This document shows positions 6,286-15,138 of a stretch of 44,916 nt of DNA, piece by piece. The position numbers and the translations under genes are program-made. Within the stretch, counting starts at the first letter, position 1, and each line of letters begins with the position of its first letter. Origin of the DNA: DATAXS01 sp036266715 (GTDB lineage: Bacteria; Patescibacteriota; Minisyncoccia; UBA6257; 2-01-FULL-56-20); contig DATAXS010000012.1 of NCBI GenBank assembly GCA_036266715.1, forward strand, positions 1-44,916, in the 5' to 3' direction. The notes below the pieces were generated by a model. That model worked only from the letters and a program-made list of their open reading frames with translations. It was not told where the DNA came from and made no database searches.

Positions 6286-8391
6286 ATGAAAGACAAAAAA
6301 GAATTTTCAATTGACGTTGCCGGGAAAACGCTCACCATAGAAGTTTCCTCGCTCGCCGAACAGGCGAACGCGGCAGTGCTCGCCAAGTACGGCGAGACGG
6401 TCGTGCTTGCGACCGCCGTCATGTCGCACAAAGAGGTCCCGATGGACTACATGCCGCTCAAGGTTGATTACGAAGAAAAATTTTACGCGGCGGGAAAGAT
6501 CATCGGCAGCCGGTTCATCCGCCGGGAAGGCCGGGCATCGGAAGAAGCCATTCTTGCAGGACGGCTCGTGGACCGCACCATCCGGCCGCTTTTTGATAGC
6601 CGCACCCGCCACGAAATTCAGGTGGTGGTGACGGTGTTGCAAATAGACGAAGAGAACGATCCGGAATTCGTCGGCTTGCTCGGCGTTTCTACCGCGCTTC
6701 TTATCTCCGACATCCCGTGGAACGGACCGGTTGCCGGCGTGCGCGTGGTGCAGGTGGGGAACGAGTTCAAAATGAATCCCGACAATTTTTACGTGACGGC
6801 GAACCCGCCCGTTTTTGACGCGTTCGTTTCCGGTTCAAAGGACCGCATCAACATGCTTGAGCTCGGCGGCTTGGACGCGCAGGAAAAGGACATTGCGCAG
6901 GGCTTCACTTTGGCGCAGAAGGAAATAAACCGACTCGTGGAGTTCCAGGAAAAGATCCGCGCCGCAATCGGCAAACCAAAGGCAGAAGTGAAGATCGCGG
7001 AACCGGGCGAGGAAGTGAAGGCGGCCGTGAACGCGTACCTTGCGGACAAGCTGGAAGGCGCGGTCTTCCGCCCGAGTAAGATGGAGCAGAAAAGTGCCGT
7101 GGGAGAGCTTAAAACCGCACTTTTTGCGCATCTCAAGGAGACGTTTGCGGAAAAGGAGCCGAATTATCATAAGGCGGCCGATTTCCTCTTTGAAGAAGCG
7201 GTGAACGACATTGTGCACGAAAAGGCGCTCAAGGCGGAAAAGCGTCCCGACGGGCGCAAGCTCGACGAACTGCGCGCGCTTTCGGGCGAAGTAAAAATGT
7301 TCTCACGCACGCACGGCTCGGCGATCTTTGTCCGCGGCAACACGCAGGCACTCGCGGTGACGACGCTCGCGGCGCCGGGCGCCGAGCAGATGATAGAGAC
7401 CATGGAGACAACGACAAAGCGCCGCTTTATGCTCCACTACAACTTTCCGCCATTCTCCGTGGGCGAAGTGGGCATGTTCCGCGGACCGGGACGGCGCGAG
7501 ATCGGGCACGGCAACTTGGCGCGCAAATCGCTTGAGCGGCTTATCCCGTCAAAAGAAGAATTTCCGTACACCATCCGCGTGGTTTCCGAGATCATGTCCT
7601 CCAACGGATCATCCTCCATGGCGACCGTCTGTGCATCCGCGCTGTCCTTGATGGACGCAGGCGTGCCCTTGAAGAAGCCGGCGGCCGGCATTGCAATGGG
7701 TCTCATGATGAAAGATGTGAAGAATTATAAAGTGTTGACCGACATCCAGGGTCCCGAAGACCACCATGGCGACATGGACTGCAAAGTGGCGGGAACCACG
7801 GATGGCGTGACCGGCATGCAGATGGATATTAAGGTGGACGGGCTCACGGTGGAGATTTTGGAAAAGACGCTCGCGCAGGCACGCAAGGCGCGTTTGGAAA
7901 TTTTGGATGCTATGAAGAAAGTGTTGCCCGCGGCGCGCGAAACGCTTTCTCCCTTTGTGCCCACCATCCGCATTTTGAAGATCCCGACGGAAAAGATCGG
8001 CGCGGTCATCGGACCCGGCGGCAAGATCATCAATGGCCTTATTGAAAAATACGCGCTCGCGGGAATTGACATCGATGAAGATGGCGGCGTCTTTGTGTCC
8101 GGCATGGACCTCGCGAAAGTGGAAGCGGCGGTGGGTGAGATCCGCGGCATCACGCGTGAGTTCAAGGTGGGCGAGATCGTTGAGGGGAATATCATCAAGG
8201 TCATAGAAGTGGGTGCCATCGTGGACCTCGGCGGCGGCAAAGACGGCATGGTCCACGTTTCCGAACTCAAGCAGGGATTTGTGAAGAAAGTGGAAGATGT
8301 GGTGAAAGTAGGGGATTTCGTGCGGGCAAAGATCATCCGCGTGGGCGACGACGGCCGCATCGGCCTTTCGATGAAACAACTGCAGGCGTAA
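6286..8391 (+). CDS. pnp: polynucleotide phosphorylase
   Basis: A 701-aa PNPase, the phosphorolytic 3'-to-5' exoribonuclease that also makes 3' tails. The order is the usual one: first RNase PH domain (about 1-215), alpha-helical linker, second RNase PH domain (about 310-540) with the catalytic DHHGDMDCKVAGT, then a KH domain (IGAVIGPGGKIINGLIEKY) and a C-terminal S1 domain (VGEIVEGNIIKVIEVGAIVD...MVHVSEL). The length matches the family. It is the third gene of rpsO-NYN-pnp and is followed by a 17-bp stem terminator. The many long 3' hairpins in this window are the kind of structure that stalls PNPase, which may be relevant to their function. Confidence 0.97.
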   Translation: MKDKKEFSIDVAGKTLTIEVSSLAEQANAAVLAKYGETVVLATAVMSHKEVPMDYMPLKVDYEEKFYAAGKIIGSRFIRREGRASEEAILAGRLVDRTIRPLFDSRTRHEIQVVVTVLQIDEENDPEFVGLLGVSTALLISDIPWNGPVAGVRVVQVGNEFKMNPDNFYVTANPPVFDAFVSGSKDRINMLELGGLDAQEKDIAQGFTLAQKEINRLVEFQEKIRAAIGKPKAEVKIAEPGEEVKAAVNAYLADKLEGAVFRPSKMEQKSAVGELKTALFAHLKETFAEKEPNYHKAADFLFEEAVNDIVHEKALKAEKRPDGRKLDELRALSGEVKMFSRTHGSAIFVRGNTQALAVTTLAAPGAEQMIETMETTTKRRFMLHYNFPPFSVGEVGMFRGPGRREIGHGNLARKSLERLIPSKEEFPYTIRVVSEIMSSNGSSSMATVCASALSLMDAGVPLKKPAAGIAMGLMMKDVKNYKVLTDIQGPEDHHGDMDCKVAGTTDGVTGMQMDIKVDGLTVEILEKTLAQARKARLEILDAMKKVLPAARETLSPFVPTIRILKIPTEKIGAVIGPGGKIINGLIEKYALAGIDIDEDGGVFVSGMDLAKVEAAVGEIRGITREFKVGEIVEGNIIKVIEVGAIVDLGGGKDGMVHVSELKQGFVKKVEDVVKVGDFVRAKIIRVGDDGRIGLSMKQLQA

Positions 8392-8401
8392 GGAAACAAA
8401 C

Positions 8402-8468
8402 GGGCTGTGCAGTATTTTAAGGAAGAGTACGGAGCCACACTGCCTCAAAATACTGCACAGCCCTTTTT
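8402..8468 (+). terminator. long perfect hairpin with conserved loop (copy A1), terminator of rpsO-pnp
   Basis: GGGCTGTGCAGTATTTT (8402-8418) and its exact complement (8447-8463) form a 17-bp stem followed by five T. The 28-nt loop contains AGAGTACGGAGCCACACTGCC, which recurs with few changes in the hairpin at 15139-15212 although the arms are unrelated. Confidence 0.85.
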
Positions 8469-8488
8469 GGGTTCTTATGCATCGTTCG

Positions 8489-8497
8489 TGTTAAAAT
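8489..8497 (+). promoter_or_regulatory. extended -10 TGT-TAAAAT
   Basis: TGT-TAAAAT ends 9 nt before the ATG at 8507, so the predicted leader is 2-3 nt. AGGA lies between the box and the start but would be at the extreme 5' end or outside the transcript. Confidence 0.5.
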
Positions 8498-8506
8498 AAA
8501 AGGACG

Positions 8507-9628
8507 ATGGATCCGTTTTTGAACAAAAGTTTTATACAGGGATCTCCTTTTACGCCATCCACCACTTCTTCGGCACCTCCTCCGCCGTCCGAGGTCAAAG
8601 TGCGTACGATGCGCTCAGACCTTGCCTCCATGGCAAAAAGCGGCGGTGGCCTGCCAAGATTTGAGAACGTAAAAGTAGAAGGAATTTCGCGGGAAACAAA
8701 AGCGCCCGTAAGTGTGCCTGGTGCGGCGGTCGGTCCGGTTCGCATGCAAGTTCCCGCGCCGCAGGCTCCCGTGCAAAATACCGCTTCGGTTGCGGAGGCG
8801 AGGGGACAACGTAGCGCAGTCACCGTGCTCATCGTGATTGCGGCGCTCGCGGTCCTGGGAGGAATCGGGTATTTCGCTTATCGCACATTTTTTGCGGGAG
8901 TCGCAGAAAACGCCGGTACGGGATCCGTCGCATCGCAGTCGGCAGGGAACACGGGGACCGCTTCCGGAGTTTCCGGCGCCGTCACAACTGCGACTCCCGC
9001 GCCCACCCCGGTTCCCTCGGTTACGCCATTCACGCACGTTTCGCTCTTCACCGCAAAGCCGGCGGACCAGGTGCTCATTCTTGCACTTTCCTCTTCCGGC
9101 GCCGGCGCGACCACCGCAGCCGACCTGGAAACCTTCGATCAGCGGTTGAGCTCGCTCCTCGCGACCGCAAAAAAGGCATCAACCATGATAGAGGTTGATG
9201 TAAAGGACGCGAATGGCAACGATATGAGCATCGGCAATATCCTCACCCAGGAAAATGCCGCAGTGCTTGCTCCGTCGTTCCTTGCGGCCAACTTCAGTCC
9301 CGATGCCACGTTCTTTGTGTACCGCGATGCGAATGGCTTCTGGCCCGGATACGTGCTTGCCCTCCAAGCGGGCGAAAGCCCGGCTGCCCTCCAGGGTGGC
9401 GTGGCACAGATGGAATCATCTTCCAATATCGCCAACCTTTTCTTGAACAATCCCGGCGCGCAGTCGCCCGACGGATTTACGGACAGCACGGTTGGCAGCG
9501 CGAACGTGCGCATCCTCCCGTTCCTGGACGCCACCCCGCCCGCGTACTTTATTTATGGCTGGTCCGGCAATGACCTCATTATTTCCACCTCGCAGGGCGG
9601 CTTTGAAGCGGCGCTAAACGGTCTTTGA
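8507..9628 (+). CDS. hypothetical single-pass membrane protein with extracytoplasmic domain
   Basis: A 373-aa protein with a Pro/Ser-rich cytoplasmic N terminus (residues 1-100, basic patches, no fold visible). One transmembrane helix follows at about 104-126 (VTVLIVIAALAVLGGIGYFA), then a Gly/Thr/Pro linker (about 135-172) and a folded outer domain to the end. I do not recognise the domain; similar anchored proteins occur across Parcubacteria as unnamed families. Its last 15 bases overlap the 3' end of recA on the other strand, so the two messages are complementary there. Function unknown. Confidence 0.8.
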   Translation: MDPFLNKSFIQGSPFTPSTTSSAPPPPSEVKVRTMRSDLASMAKSGGGLPRFENVKVEGISRETKAPVSVPGAAVGPVRMQVPAPQAPVQNTASVAEARGQRSAVTVLIVIAALAVLGGIGYFAYRTFFAGVAENAGTGSVASQSAGNTGTASGVSGAVTTATPAPTPVPSVTPFTHVSLFTAKPADQVLILALSSSGAGATTAADLETFDQRLSSLLATAKKASTMIEVDVKDANGNDMSIGNILTQENAAVLAPSFLAANFSPDATFFVYRDANGFWPGYVLALQAGESPAALQGGVAQMESSSNIANLFLNNPGAQSPDGFTDSTVGSANVRILPFLDATPPAYFIYGWSGNDLIISTSQGGFEAALNGL

Positions 9629-10666
9629 TGCCTCTTTCTTTGTTTCTTCTGTGATCTTTTTCTTGATTTCCTCAACAAGTTTTTTGTCTTCCTTGAGCTT
9701 CAAGCGTGCGTTATCAAATCCCACACCAAGTTTTTCCCCCTCGAACGAGAAGCTCGCGCCGGATTTCTTGACCACCCCGCGATTCACGGCTGAGTTCAGC
9801 ACGTCCGCTTCGTAAGAAATTCCTTCGCCGAACATGATGTCGAATTCCGCAAGCCGGAAGGGCGCCGCGACTTTGTTCTTGACCACTTTGGCTTTTACGC
9901 GGTTGCCGACCACTTCTTCTCCTTTTTTGACCTGCGCGATGCGGCGGATATCTATGCGGACCGATGCGGCGAACTTGAGCGCCATGCCGCCGGGCGTGGT
10001 TTCCGGATTGCCGAACATCACGCCGATCTTCATGCGCAACTGGTTGATGAAGATGATCATTGTCTGCGTTTGATTCGCGATAGCGGTCAGCTTCCGCAGG
10101 GCTTGCGCCATCATCCGCGCCTGGCGCCCCACGTGCTGCGCTCCCATTTCGCCCTCAAGCTCCGCGCGCGGGGTGAGCGCCGCGACCGAGTCCACGACGA
10201 CGACCGAGATCATTTTTGAGCGGACCAAACTTTCCAAAATATTCAAAGCCTCCTCGCCGTTGTCCGGCTGGGATATGAGAAGATCGTTCACATGCACACC
10301 GAGCCGCGCGGCGTATTCCGGATCCATGGCGTGCTCCGCGTCTATGAACGCGCAGCGTCCGCCCTGCCGCTGGGCCTGGGCGACCACATTCAACGCGAGC
10401 GTGGTTTTGCCGCTGGACTCAGGTCCGTATATCTCTATGATTCTCCCGCGGGGAAGGCCGCCCACGCCGAGCGCGAGGTCAAGGGAGTACGAACCAGTGG
10501 GCACGACGGCAACATCCACTTTGCCGACCTCGCCGAGCTTCATGATCGCCCCTTCGCCGAACTTTTCCTGGAGCGCAGCAAGGAGATTGTCCAGATCTTT
10601 TGTTTTCTCTTCTTTTTTTACTTCTGCCTTCGTTTCTTTCACGGCTGCTTTTTTAGTTGGTGTCAT
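9614..10666 (-). CDS. recA: recombinase RecA
   Basis: A 350-aa RecA, the ATP-dependent strand-exchange protein. The Walker A is GPESSGKTT and the Walker B is VVVVDSVAAL. Loop 1 is in EGEMGAQHVGRQARMM, FINQLRMKIGVMFGNPETTP leads to loop 2, and GGMALKFAASVR follows. Both ends are Lys/Glu-rich, with a charged N-terminal tail of about 25 residues before the core. It starts 6 nt after an extended -10, so its mRNA should be leaderless. No LexA-like palindrome is obvious in the short upstream region. The 3' end overlaps the convergent gene by 15 nt. Confidence 0.97.
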   Translation of the reverse strand: MTPTKKAAVKETKAEVKKEEKTKDLDNLLAALQEKFGEGAIMKLGEVGKVDVAVVPTGSYSLDLALGVGGLPRGRIIEIYGPESSGKTTLALNVVAQAQRQGGRCAFIDAEHAMDPEYAARLGVHVNDLLISQPDNGEEALNILESLVRSKMISVVVVDSVAALTPRAELEGEMGAQHVGRQARMMAQALRKLTAIANQTQTMIIFINQLRMKIGVMFGNPETTPGGMALKFAASVRIDIRRIAQVKKGEEVVGNRVKAKVVKNKVAAPFRLAEFDIMFGEGISYEADVLNSAVNRGVVKKSGASFSFEGEKLGVGFDNARLKLKEDKKLVEEIKKKITEETKKEASKTV

Positions 10667-10672
10667 ACGCCC

Positions 10673-10681
10673 ATTATACCA
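10673..10681 (-). promoter_or_regulatory. recA extended -10 (TGG-TATAAT), leaderless
   Basis: On the minus strand TGG-TATAAT ends 6 nt before the recA ATG. No consensus -35 is seen at the proper distance, as is usual for extended -10 promoters. Confidence 0.65.
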
Positions 10682-10725
10682 AAGGGGACGTTAAATCTCT
10701 ATTAAATTTTTCTTGACAACGTTAT

Positions 10726-11472
10726 TTAAAAAGAGATTCCTGCGGTGGGTGAGGGGGTGGGCGAAGGTGTCGCGGGCACCGTGGAAGACGGAGTTGACGT
10801 CGCAGTAGATGAGACAACAGGCCCTTGGTAAATGATCTGTTCCATGACGTCCGTTTCGCCTCCCAAAAGTTTTTTTGCGCTCAGTTCAAATGTGTTAAGG
10901 CCGTCCTGGAGCAACACGGTCTTTTGCCAGGAGCCGTCGGTGGCGATCGGTATTTCCTCGCTGTCAGAGGCATTCCCATTGGAAAGATAGAGCACGTCAG
11001 CGTCCGCAACGGCGCCGCCGAGGGTGATGGTGTTCGCTCCGGTGGTATAGGGACTCGCGGGAGGATATACCACGCTGAGCGTGGGTTTGCCGATGATGTG
11101 GGGGATGGTCACCACGAGGTATATCACAATGATCACCGCAATTGCGCCCCAAAGCCAGAGCAACTTGGGAACCTTCTTTTTGATAAACCGATTTTGCGGG
11201 AGGGCGTCAGATGGCCCGGCATTTTTGATGGCGCTTGCCTGCTTGATCCGCCCCCACCATTCTTCGCCGTTGAACTCAAGTATTTTCCCGAGCCGGATGA
11301 CATACCCGCGGAAGTATGGCGTAGACGGCATTTCATCAAAATTGCCATGCAGCATATTTTCCAGATGCGTGGGCGCAATGCCGGTCGCCTCCGAAAGGCG
11401 CTTGAGCGTGAGCCCCTTGTCGCGCATCCGCGAGGCGAGAAATTCTTCAAATGTCAGTTCTTCGGGGGGCAT
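10726..11472 (-). CDS. RodZ-like helix-turn-helix membrane protein
   Basis: A 248-aa protein. The N-terminal HTH (residues 7-70, TLKRLSEATGIAPTHLENML) belongs to the Xre-like HTH_25 type found in RodZ. A basic juxtamembrane stretch (FIKKKVPK) precedes a single transmembrane helix (about 103-124, LWLWGAIAVIIVIYLVVTI). The outer domain is beta-rich and ends in a Thr/Pro/Ser tail. RodZ links MreB to the elongation machinery in rods; here only the architecture supports that role. It begins 27 nt after the ftsK stop, so both are likely one unit. Confidence 0.8.
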   Translation of the reverse strand: MPPEELTFEEFLASRMRDKGLTLKRLSEATGIAPTHLENMLHGNFDEMPSTPYFRGYVIRLGKILEFNGEEWWGRIKQASAIKNAGPSDALPQNRFIKKKVPKLLWLWGAIAVIIVIYLVVTIPHIIGKPTLSVVYPPASPYTTGANTITLGGAVADADVLYLSNGNASDSEEIPIATDGSWQKTVLLQDGLNTFELSAKKLLGGETDVMEQIIYQGPVVSSTATSTPSSTVPATPSPTPSPTAGISF

Positions 11473-11499
11473 GAGGGTTGTGCGGGGAGGTTAGCCGTA

Positions 11500-13668
11500 T
11501 TATAGGATACGCGACTCTATTCTTTCAATGTTTACGTCGCGGGGCTTGGCGCCGTCGCCGGGGCCAATGAATCCGCCCGCTTCCATGAGGTCCAGCAAGC
11601 GCGCCGCGCGGGCGTATCCCACCTTCAGGCGCCTCTGCAAAAGAGATGCCGATGCTTTCTGTGCTTCCTTTACGATCGCAAGGGCTTCGTCAAAAAGCTC
11701 GTCGGAGTCGTCGTCGCTTTCGCCGAACGAGTCAAGATTTTGCGGTATAGAAACCCCGCCCGCGCTGTTTCCGTTCGCGCCTGCGGCATCGAACGCCACT
11801 TCTTCCATCTCTACTTTATTATTATCGCGGATAAAGTTCGCCACGTTCTTTATTTCTTCTTCGGTGATATAGGCACCCTGAATGCGCTTGGGCTTGGAAA
11901 GTTCTGCGGAAAGGAAAAGAAGATCGCCGTGGCCAAGGAGTTTTTCCGCGCCTGCGGTGTCTAAAATTGTCCGCGAATCAATTTGCGAGGCCACCTGGAG
12001 CGCGATGCGCGCGGTGACATTTGCCTTAATGAGGCCCGTAATCACTTCAACCGAAGGCCGCTGGGTGGCGAGGAGCAAGTGGATGCCCGTCGCCCGCGCC
12101 ATTTGCGCAAGGCGCACAATGGAACCCTCTACATCGCGGCCATACGAGGTCATGAGGTCTGCCATTTCGTCTATCACGAGGAGAATATAGGGAAGTAATT
12201 CGTCCGGGCCCTTGTGGGCGGCGTTATAGCTCTTAATGTCACGACTCCCGGCTTTTTGGAGCAGCTCATAGCGCCGTTCCATTTCGGAGATAGCCCATTT
12301 GAATACGCCGACCGCTTTTTTGTTTTCCGTGATGACGGGACTCACAAGGTGCGGGATGCCTTCGTATATGGAAAGTTCCACGCGTTTGGGGTCAATGAGC
12401 ACGAGCTTGAGGGTCTGCGGCGAGTTCTTATATAAGAGGGAAATGAGGAGCGAGTGCACGAGGATGGATTTGCCGGAACCCGTGGCGCCCGCCACAAGCA
12501 TGTGCGGCATCTTTTCTATATTTGTGAACACCGGCTCGCCGGAAACATCGCGGCCGAGCACAAAGCCAAGGGGACCGGACGCGTTAAAGTCCGGATAGTT
12601 CATCAAGCTGCCCAGGCGCACGAGCGCGGCGGCTTTGTTCGGCACCTCAATGCCCACGAGCGACTTGCCGGGAATCGGCGCCTCTATGCGGATGGGATGT
12701 GCGGCGAGCGAGAGCGCAAGGTCGGAGTTCAAAGCCGTGATGCGGGAGAGCTTCACGCCCTCGGCGGGCTTCAGAGTATACCGCGTGACGGCGGGACCCA
12801 CATTAATTTCTCCCATCTCCACCGCAATGCCAAAACTTTCCAAGGTACGCTTGATGATGTTCGCGTTTGCAAGGAGATCGCCCGTAGTGGGCTTCCCAAT
12901 TTCCGCCTTAAGAAGCGAAAGCGGCGGCGGCACGTAGTTTGTGAACACCGGCATTTTTATTTTCTTCATCTTGCCGGCATCCGGCGCGGGTTTTGCGGAA
13001 GCGACGGAGACCGCTTTTATTTCGCCTGCGTCTTCGTCGTCCTCTTCTTTGTCGCCGAGCTCTTTGTCCTGCTTGGCGGCTTTGCCCTCGGCGCCCGTCA
13101 CGACGAGCGGTTCTTTGTCGTCCTCATCTTCTTGCGAGGTCTTTTTTTCTGGCCACGTCAACTTCAAGGGGACATTCGCCGTGATAAGGATGGAAATTAT
13201 CAACACGAACCCGTCAATAATGCCCGCCGCAATCCGTCCGAACGGATAACTCAAGGAGCCAAGCGCGAACCCGAGCCAGCCGCCGCTCCCGGGCGAGAAC
13301 ACGTGGATGAGGCCAAGAAATGAAAGAATGAGGAGCCCGCCGCCAAGGAGCGTCGTCATGAGGATCTTCGTCTCGCGCGAGAGAAAGAATACGAGCGATG
13401 CAAAAAGGAGCGTTACGGGCAGAATAAAGTATCCCCAGCCAAAAAGCGCGTAGAGACCCTGGTATATGGTCGCTCCCGCAGGGCCTGCTTCCTCAAACCT
13501 TGCAAGCACAAGAAGCACGGCAACACATACAAACACTATGCCCCAGATGCTCTTTTTGGTCTCCGGATGGAGGCGGAGGCCTTCTCCGTCTGTCTTCCCG
13601 TTCCCGCCGTTTCTGCCGCCGTTTTTTTTGCGGTCGGCATTCGCCCCGTTTCCATTCCGTTTCGCCAT
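11500..13668 (-). CDS. ftsK: DNA translocase FtsK/SpoIIIE
   Basis: A 722-aa FtsK. Four transmembrane helices lie within about residues 38-175, followed by an acidic linker (TSQEDEDDKEPLVV to about 230) that is much shorter than in E. coli. The RecA-like motor has Walker A GATGSGKS, LIDPKRVELS, Walker B LLVIDEMADLM and the ATQRPSVEVITGLIKANV segment. A C-terminal winged-helix gamma domain (QKASASLLQRRLKVGYARAA) normally reads polar DNA sites and contacts XerD. The protein pumps DNA at the division septum, and the Xer-like enzyme at 4385-5281 is the expected partner. An extended -10 (TGT-TAAAAT) ends 9 nt before the ATG. Confidence 0.96.
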   Translation of the reverse strand: MAKRNGNGANADRKKNGGRNGGNGKTDGEGLRLHPETKKSIWGIVFVCVAVLLVLARFEEAGPAGATIYQGLYALFGWGYFILPVTLLFASLVFFLSRETKILMTTLLGGGLLILSFLGLIHVFSPGSGGWLGFALGSLSYPFGRIAAGIIDGFVLIISILITANVPLKLTWPEKKTSQEDEDDKEPLVVTGAEGKAAKQDKELGDKEEDDEDAGEIKAVSVASAKPAPDAGKMKKIKMPVFTNYVPPPLSLLKAEIGKPTTGDLLANANIIKRTLESFGIAVEMGEINVGPAVTRYTLKPAEGVKLSRITALNSDLALSLAAHPIRIEAPIPGKSLVGIEVPNKAAALVRLGSLMNYPDFNASGPLGFVLGRDVSGEPVFTNIEKMPHMLVAGATGSGKSILVHSLLISLLYKNSPQTLKLVLIDPKRVELSIYEGIPHLVSPVITENKKAVGVFKWAISEMERRYELLQKAGSRDIKSYNAAHKGPDELLPYILLVIDEMADLMTSYGRDVEGSIVRLAQMARATGIHLLLATQRPSVEVITGLIKANVTARIALQVASQIDSRTILDTAGAEKLLGHGDLLFLSAELSKPKRIQGAYITEEEIKNVANFIRDNNKVEMEEVAFDAAGANGNSAGGVSIPQNLDSFGESDDDSDELFDEALAIVKEAQKASASLLQRRLKVGYARAARLLDLMEAGGFIGPGDGAKPRDVNIERIESRIL

Positions 13669-13677
13669 AATGCTCTC

Positions 13678-13686
13678 ATTTTAACA
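13678..13686 (-). promoter_or_regulatory. ftsK extended -10 TGT-TAAAAT
   Basis: On the minus strand the box ends 9 nt before the ATG at 13668, predicting a leader of only 2-3 nt. Confidence 0.5.
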
Positions 13687-13821
13687 CCAGTTCCCGACTT
13701 TTGATAAGATTGAAGGGTACGGGAGATCCTCGCCGTCCGTCATGTCGGTTACGCCGCCGGTCAGGCAGAAACCTTTTTAAGGGTTCTGCGTTACCCCTTC
13801 AACAATATCCCATTTATTTGT

Positions 13822-14610
13822 ATGAAATCATTTCGCGCAAAAGAACTCATTGTGTTCGACATGGACGGCACGCTCACGCCGAGCAAATCCATTGCGGACA
13901 AAGAAATGGTGGCCCTTTTGCTCCAGCTTCTCGAAAAAAAGCGCGTGGCGGTGATAGGCGGCGGTAAATATTCGCTCTTTAAAGAGCAGCTCGTAAACCG
14001 TTTTCCCCGACGCGACGCCCGGCTCGCAAACCTGTTCCTTTTCCCCACGACCGCGAACGCATTCTATCGCTATAAGAATGGAACATGGAAAAACGTGTAT
14101 ACACTCGACCTTTCCAAAGAAGAAAAAGCCGGAATACGGGCGGCCTTTCGGGAAACATTGAAAGAGATCAACTACGTACCGCCGAAAAAGGTGTACGGAG
14201 TAACTCTGGAAGACCGCGGCACGCAGATGAGCTTTTCTCCGCTCGGGCAGGAGATCGTGACGGTGCTCGGGACAAAAGGAATCGCGCTCAAGGAGCAGTG
14301 GAAAAAGAAGAACGACCCTTTGCGGTTCAAGATCGCGAAGCTCGTGGGAAAGCGCCTGCCGAAGCTTGAGGTGCACGTGGGCGGCATCACGACCATAGAT
14401 ATCACGCGGAAAGGGATCGATAAGGCGTACGGACTCCGGCAGATAAAAAAATATCTCCACGTGCCCATCGCAAAAATGTTCTTTATGGGTGACGCGCTCT
14501 ACCCCGGCGGCAACGATTATGCGGTAAAAAAGACCGGCGTGGATTGCGCAAAAGTGGACGGCCCACAAGACACAAAAAAGATCATTAAAAAAATCTTAAA
14601 GGACGCTTGA
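13822..14610 (+). CDS. HAD-superfamily enzyme resembling phosphomannomutase (PMM family)
   Basis: A 262-aa HAD-IIB protein. Motif I is FDMDGTLTPSKS (Asp13 and Asp15), and VIGGGKYSLFKEQL resembles the second motif. The cap includes TQMSFSPLGQE, the sugar-binding strand is GGITTIDITRKGIDKAYGL, and motif IV is FFMGDALYPGGNDY. The last three blocks closely resemble eukaryote-type phosphomannomutases, which interconvert mannose-6-P and mannose-1-P. A related sugar phosphatase is the alternative. It would feed GDP-mannose or glycan synthesis. No clear promoter is visible; the next gene has its own. Confidence 0.8.
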   Translation: MKSFRAKELIVFDMDGTLTPSKSIADKEMVALLLQLLEKKRVAVIGGGKYSLFKEQLVNRFPRRDARLANLFLFPTTANAFYRYKNGTWKNVYTLDLSKEEKAGIRAAFRETLKEINYVPPKKVYGVTLEDRGTQMSFSPLGQEIVTVLGTKGIALKEQWKKKNDPLRFKIAKLVGKRLPKLEVHVGGITTIDITRKGIDKAYGLRQIKKYLHVPIAKMFFMGDALYPGGNDYAVKKTGVDCAKVDGPQDTKKIIKKILKDA

Positions 14611-14620
14611 CAACGCGCCG

Positions 14621-14649
14621 TTGACAATCCCCGTTTGAGGCAGTATGAT
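14621..14649 (+). promoter_or_regulatory. promoter TTGACA-N17-TATGAT, leaderless
   Basis: A perfect TTGACA (14621-14626) and TATGAT (14644-14649) are 17 nt apart. The -10 ends 8 nt before the ATG at 14658, placing the start point at or within two bases of the ATG. It is the clearest full promoter with a leaderless arrangement. Confidence 0.8.
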
Positions 14650-14657
14650 GCGCATAC

Positions 14658-15137
14658 ATGCCAGATTTCTTGAACAGTTCGCTCGGTATCCGTATGACCG
14701 TCCCCGAGGTCGTGCAGAATATTATTGATTTTATGCGCGCGGAGCCGATGCGCCACTACAAGGTGACGATCGGGACCGATTCGGAGCTTCTTGCCGGGAA
14801 AAAGGCGGACTTTGTGACGGCGATCGTGGTGCATCGCGTGGGCAACGGCGGCCGCTATTTTTGGAGGCGTTTTGAACTGGGAAAATTCCACAATCTCCGC
14901 GACCGCATTATCCGCGAGGTGCTCATCTCGCTTGAAGTGGCGGAAAAGGTACTTGCCGAGCTCAAGAAATCACCGCTCCCCGAATTTGAATTTGAGATCC
15001 ATGCCGACCTCGGCATGAACGGGCCGACCAAGGCCATCATTCCCGAAGTCGTCGCCATGATCCGCGCGAGCAATTTTGAAGTAAAGACAAAGCCGGAAAG
15101 TTACGCGGCATCGAACGTCGCGGACCGTCACGTGTAA
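14658..15137 (+). CDS. YkuK-like (DUF458) RNase H-fold protein
   Basis: A 159-aa protein of the YkuK family, predicted to have an RNase H-like fold. Family marks are the first acidic strand KVTIGTDSELLAGKKADFVT (about residues 35-54), VVHRVGNGGRYFW, and EIHADLGMNGPTKAIIPEVV with conserved Asp and Asn. The C-terminal SYAASNVADRHV supplies the last acidic position. YkuK is often listed as a predicted nuclease; the activity is not established. The following gene is another RNase H-fold nuclease, so both may act on RNA or DNA ends. Confidence 0.85.
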   Translation: MPDFLNSSLGIRMTVPEVVQNIIDFMRAEPMRHYKVTIGTDSELLAGKKADFVTAIVVHRVGNGGRYFWRRFELGKFHNLRDRIIREVLISLEVAEKVLAELKKSPLPEFEFEIHADLGMNGPTKAIIPEVVAMIRASNFEVKTKPESYAASNVADRHV

Positions 15138-15138
15138 G

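Noticed and set aside
7609..8448. Long minus-strand open frame (279 codons) opposite pnp
   Set aside because: It lies entirely across the conserved pnp catalytic, KH and S1 regions, its predicted protein is His/Arg-rich low-complexity sequence, and no promoter or start signal supports it. It is a shadow of the GC-biased codons of pnp.
12454..13323. Plus-strand open frame of 289 codons opposite ftsK
   Set aside because: Antisense to conserved FtsK motor and membrane segments, with no recognisable domain; a frame shadow.
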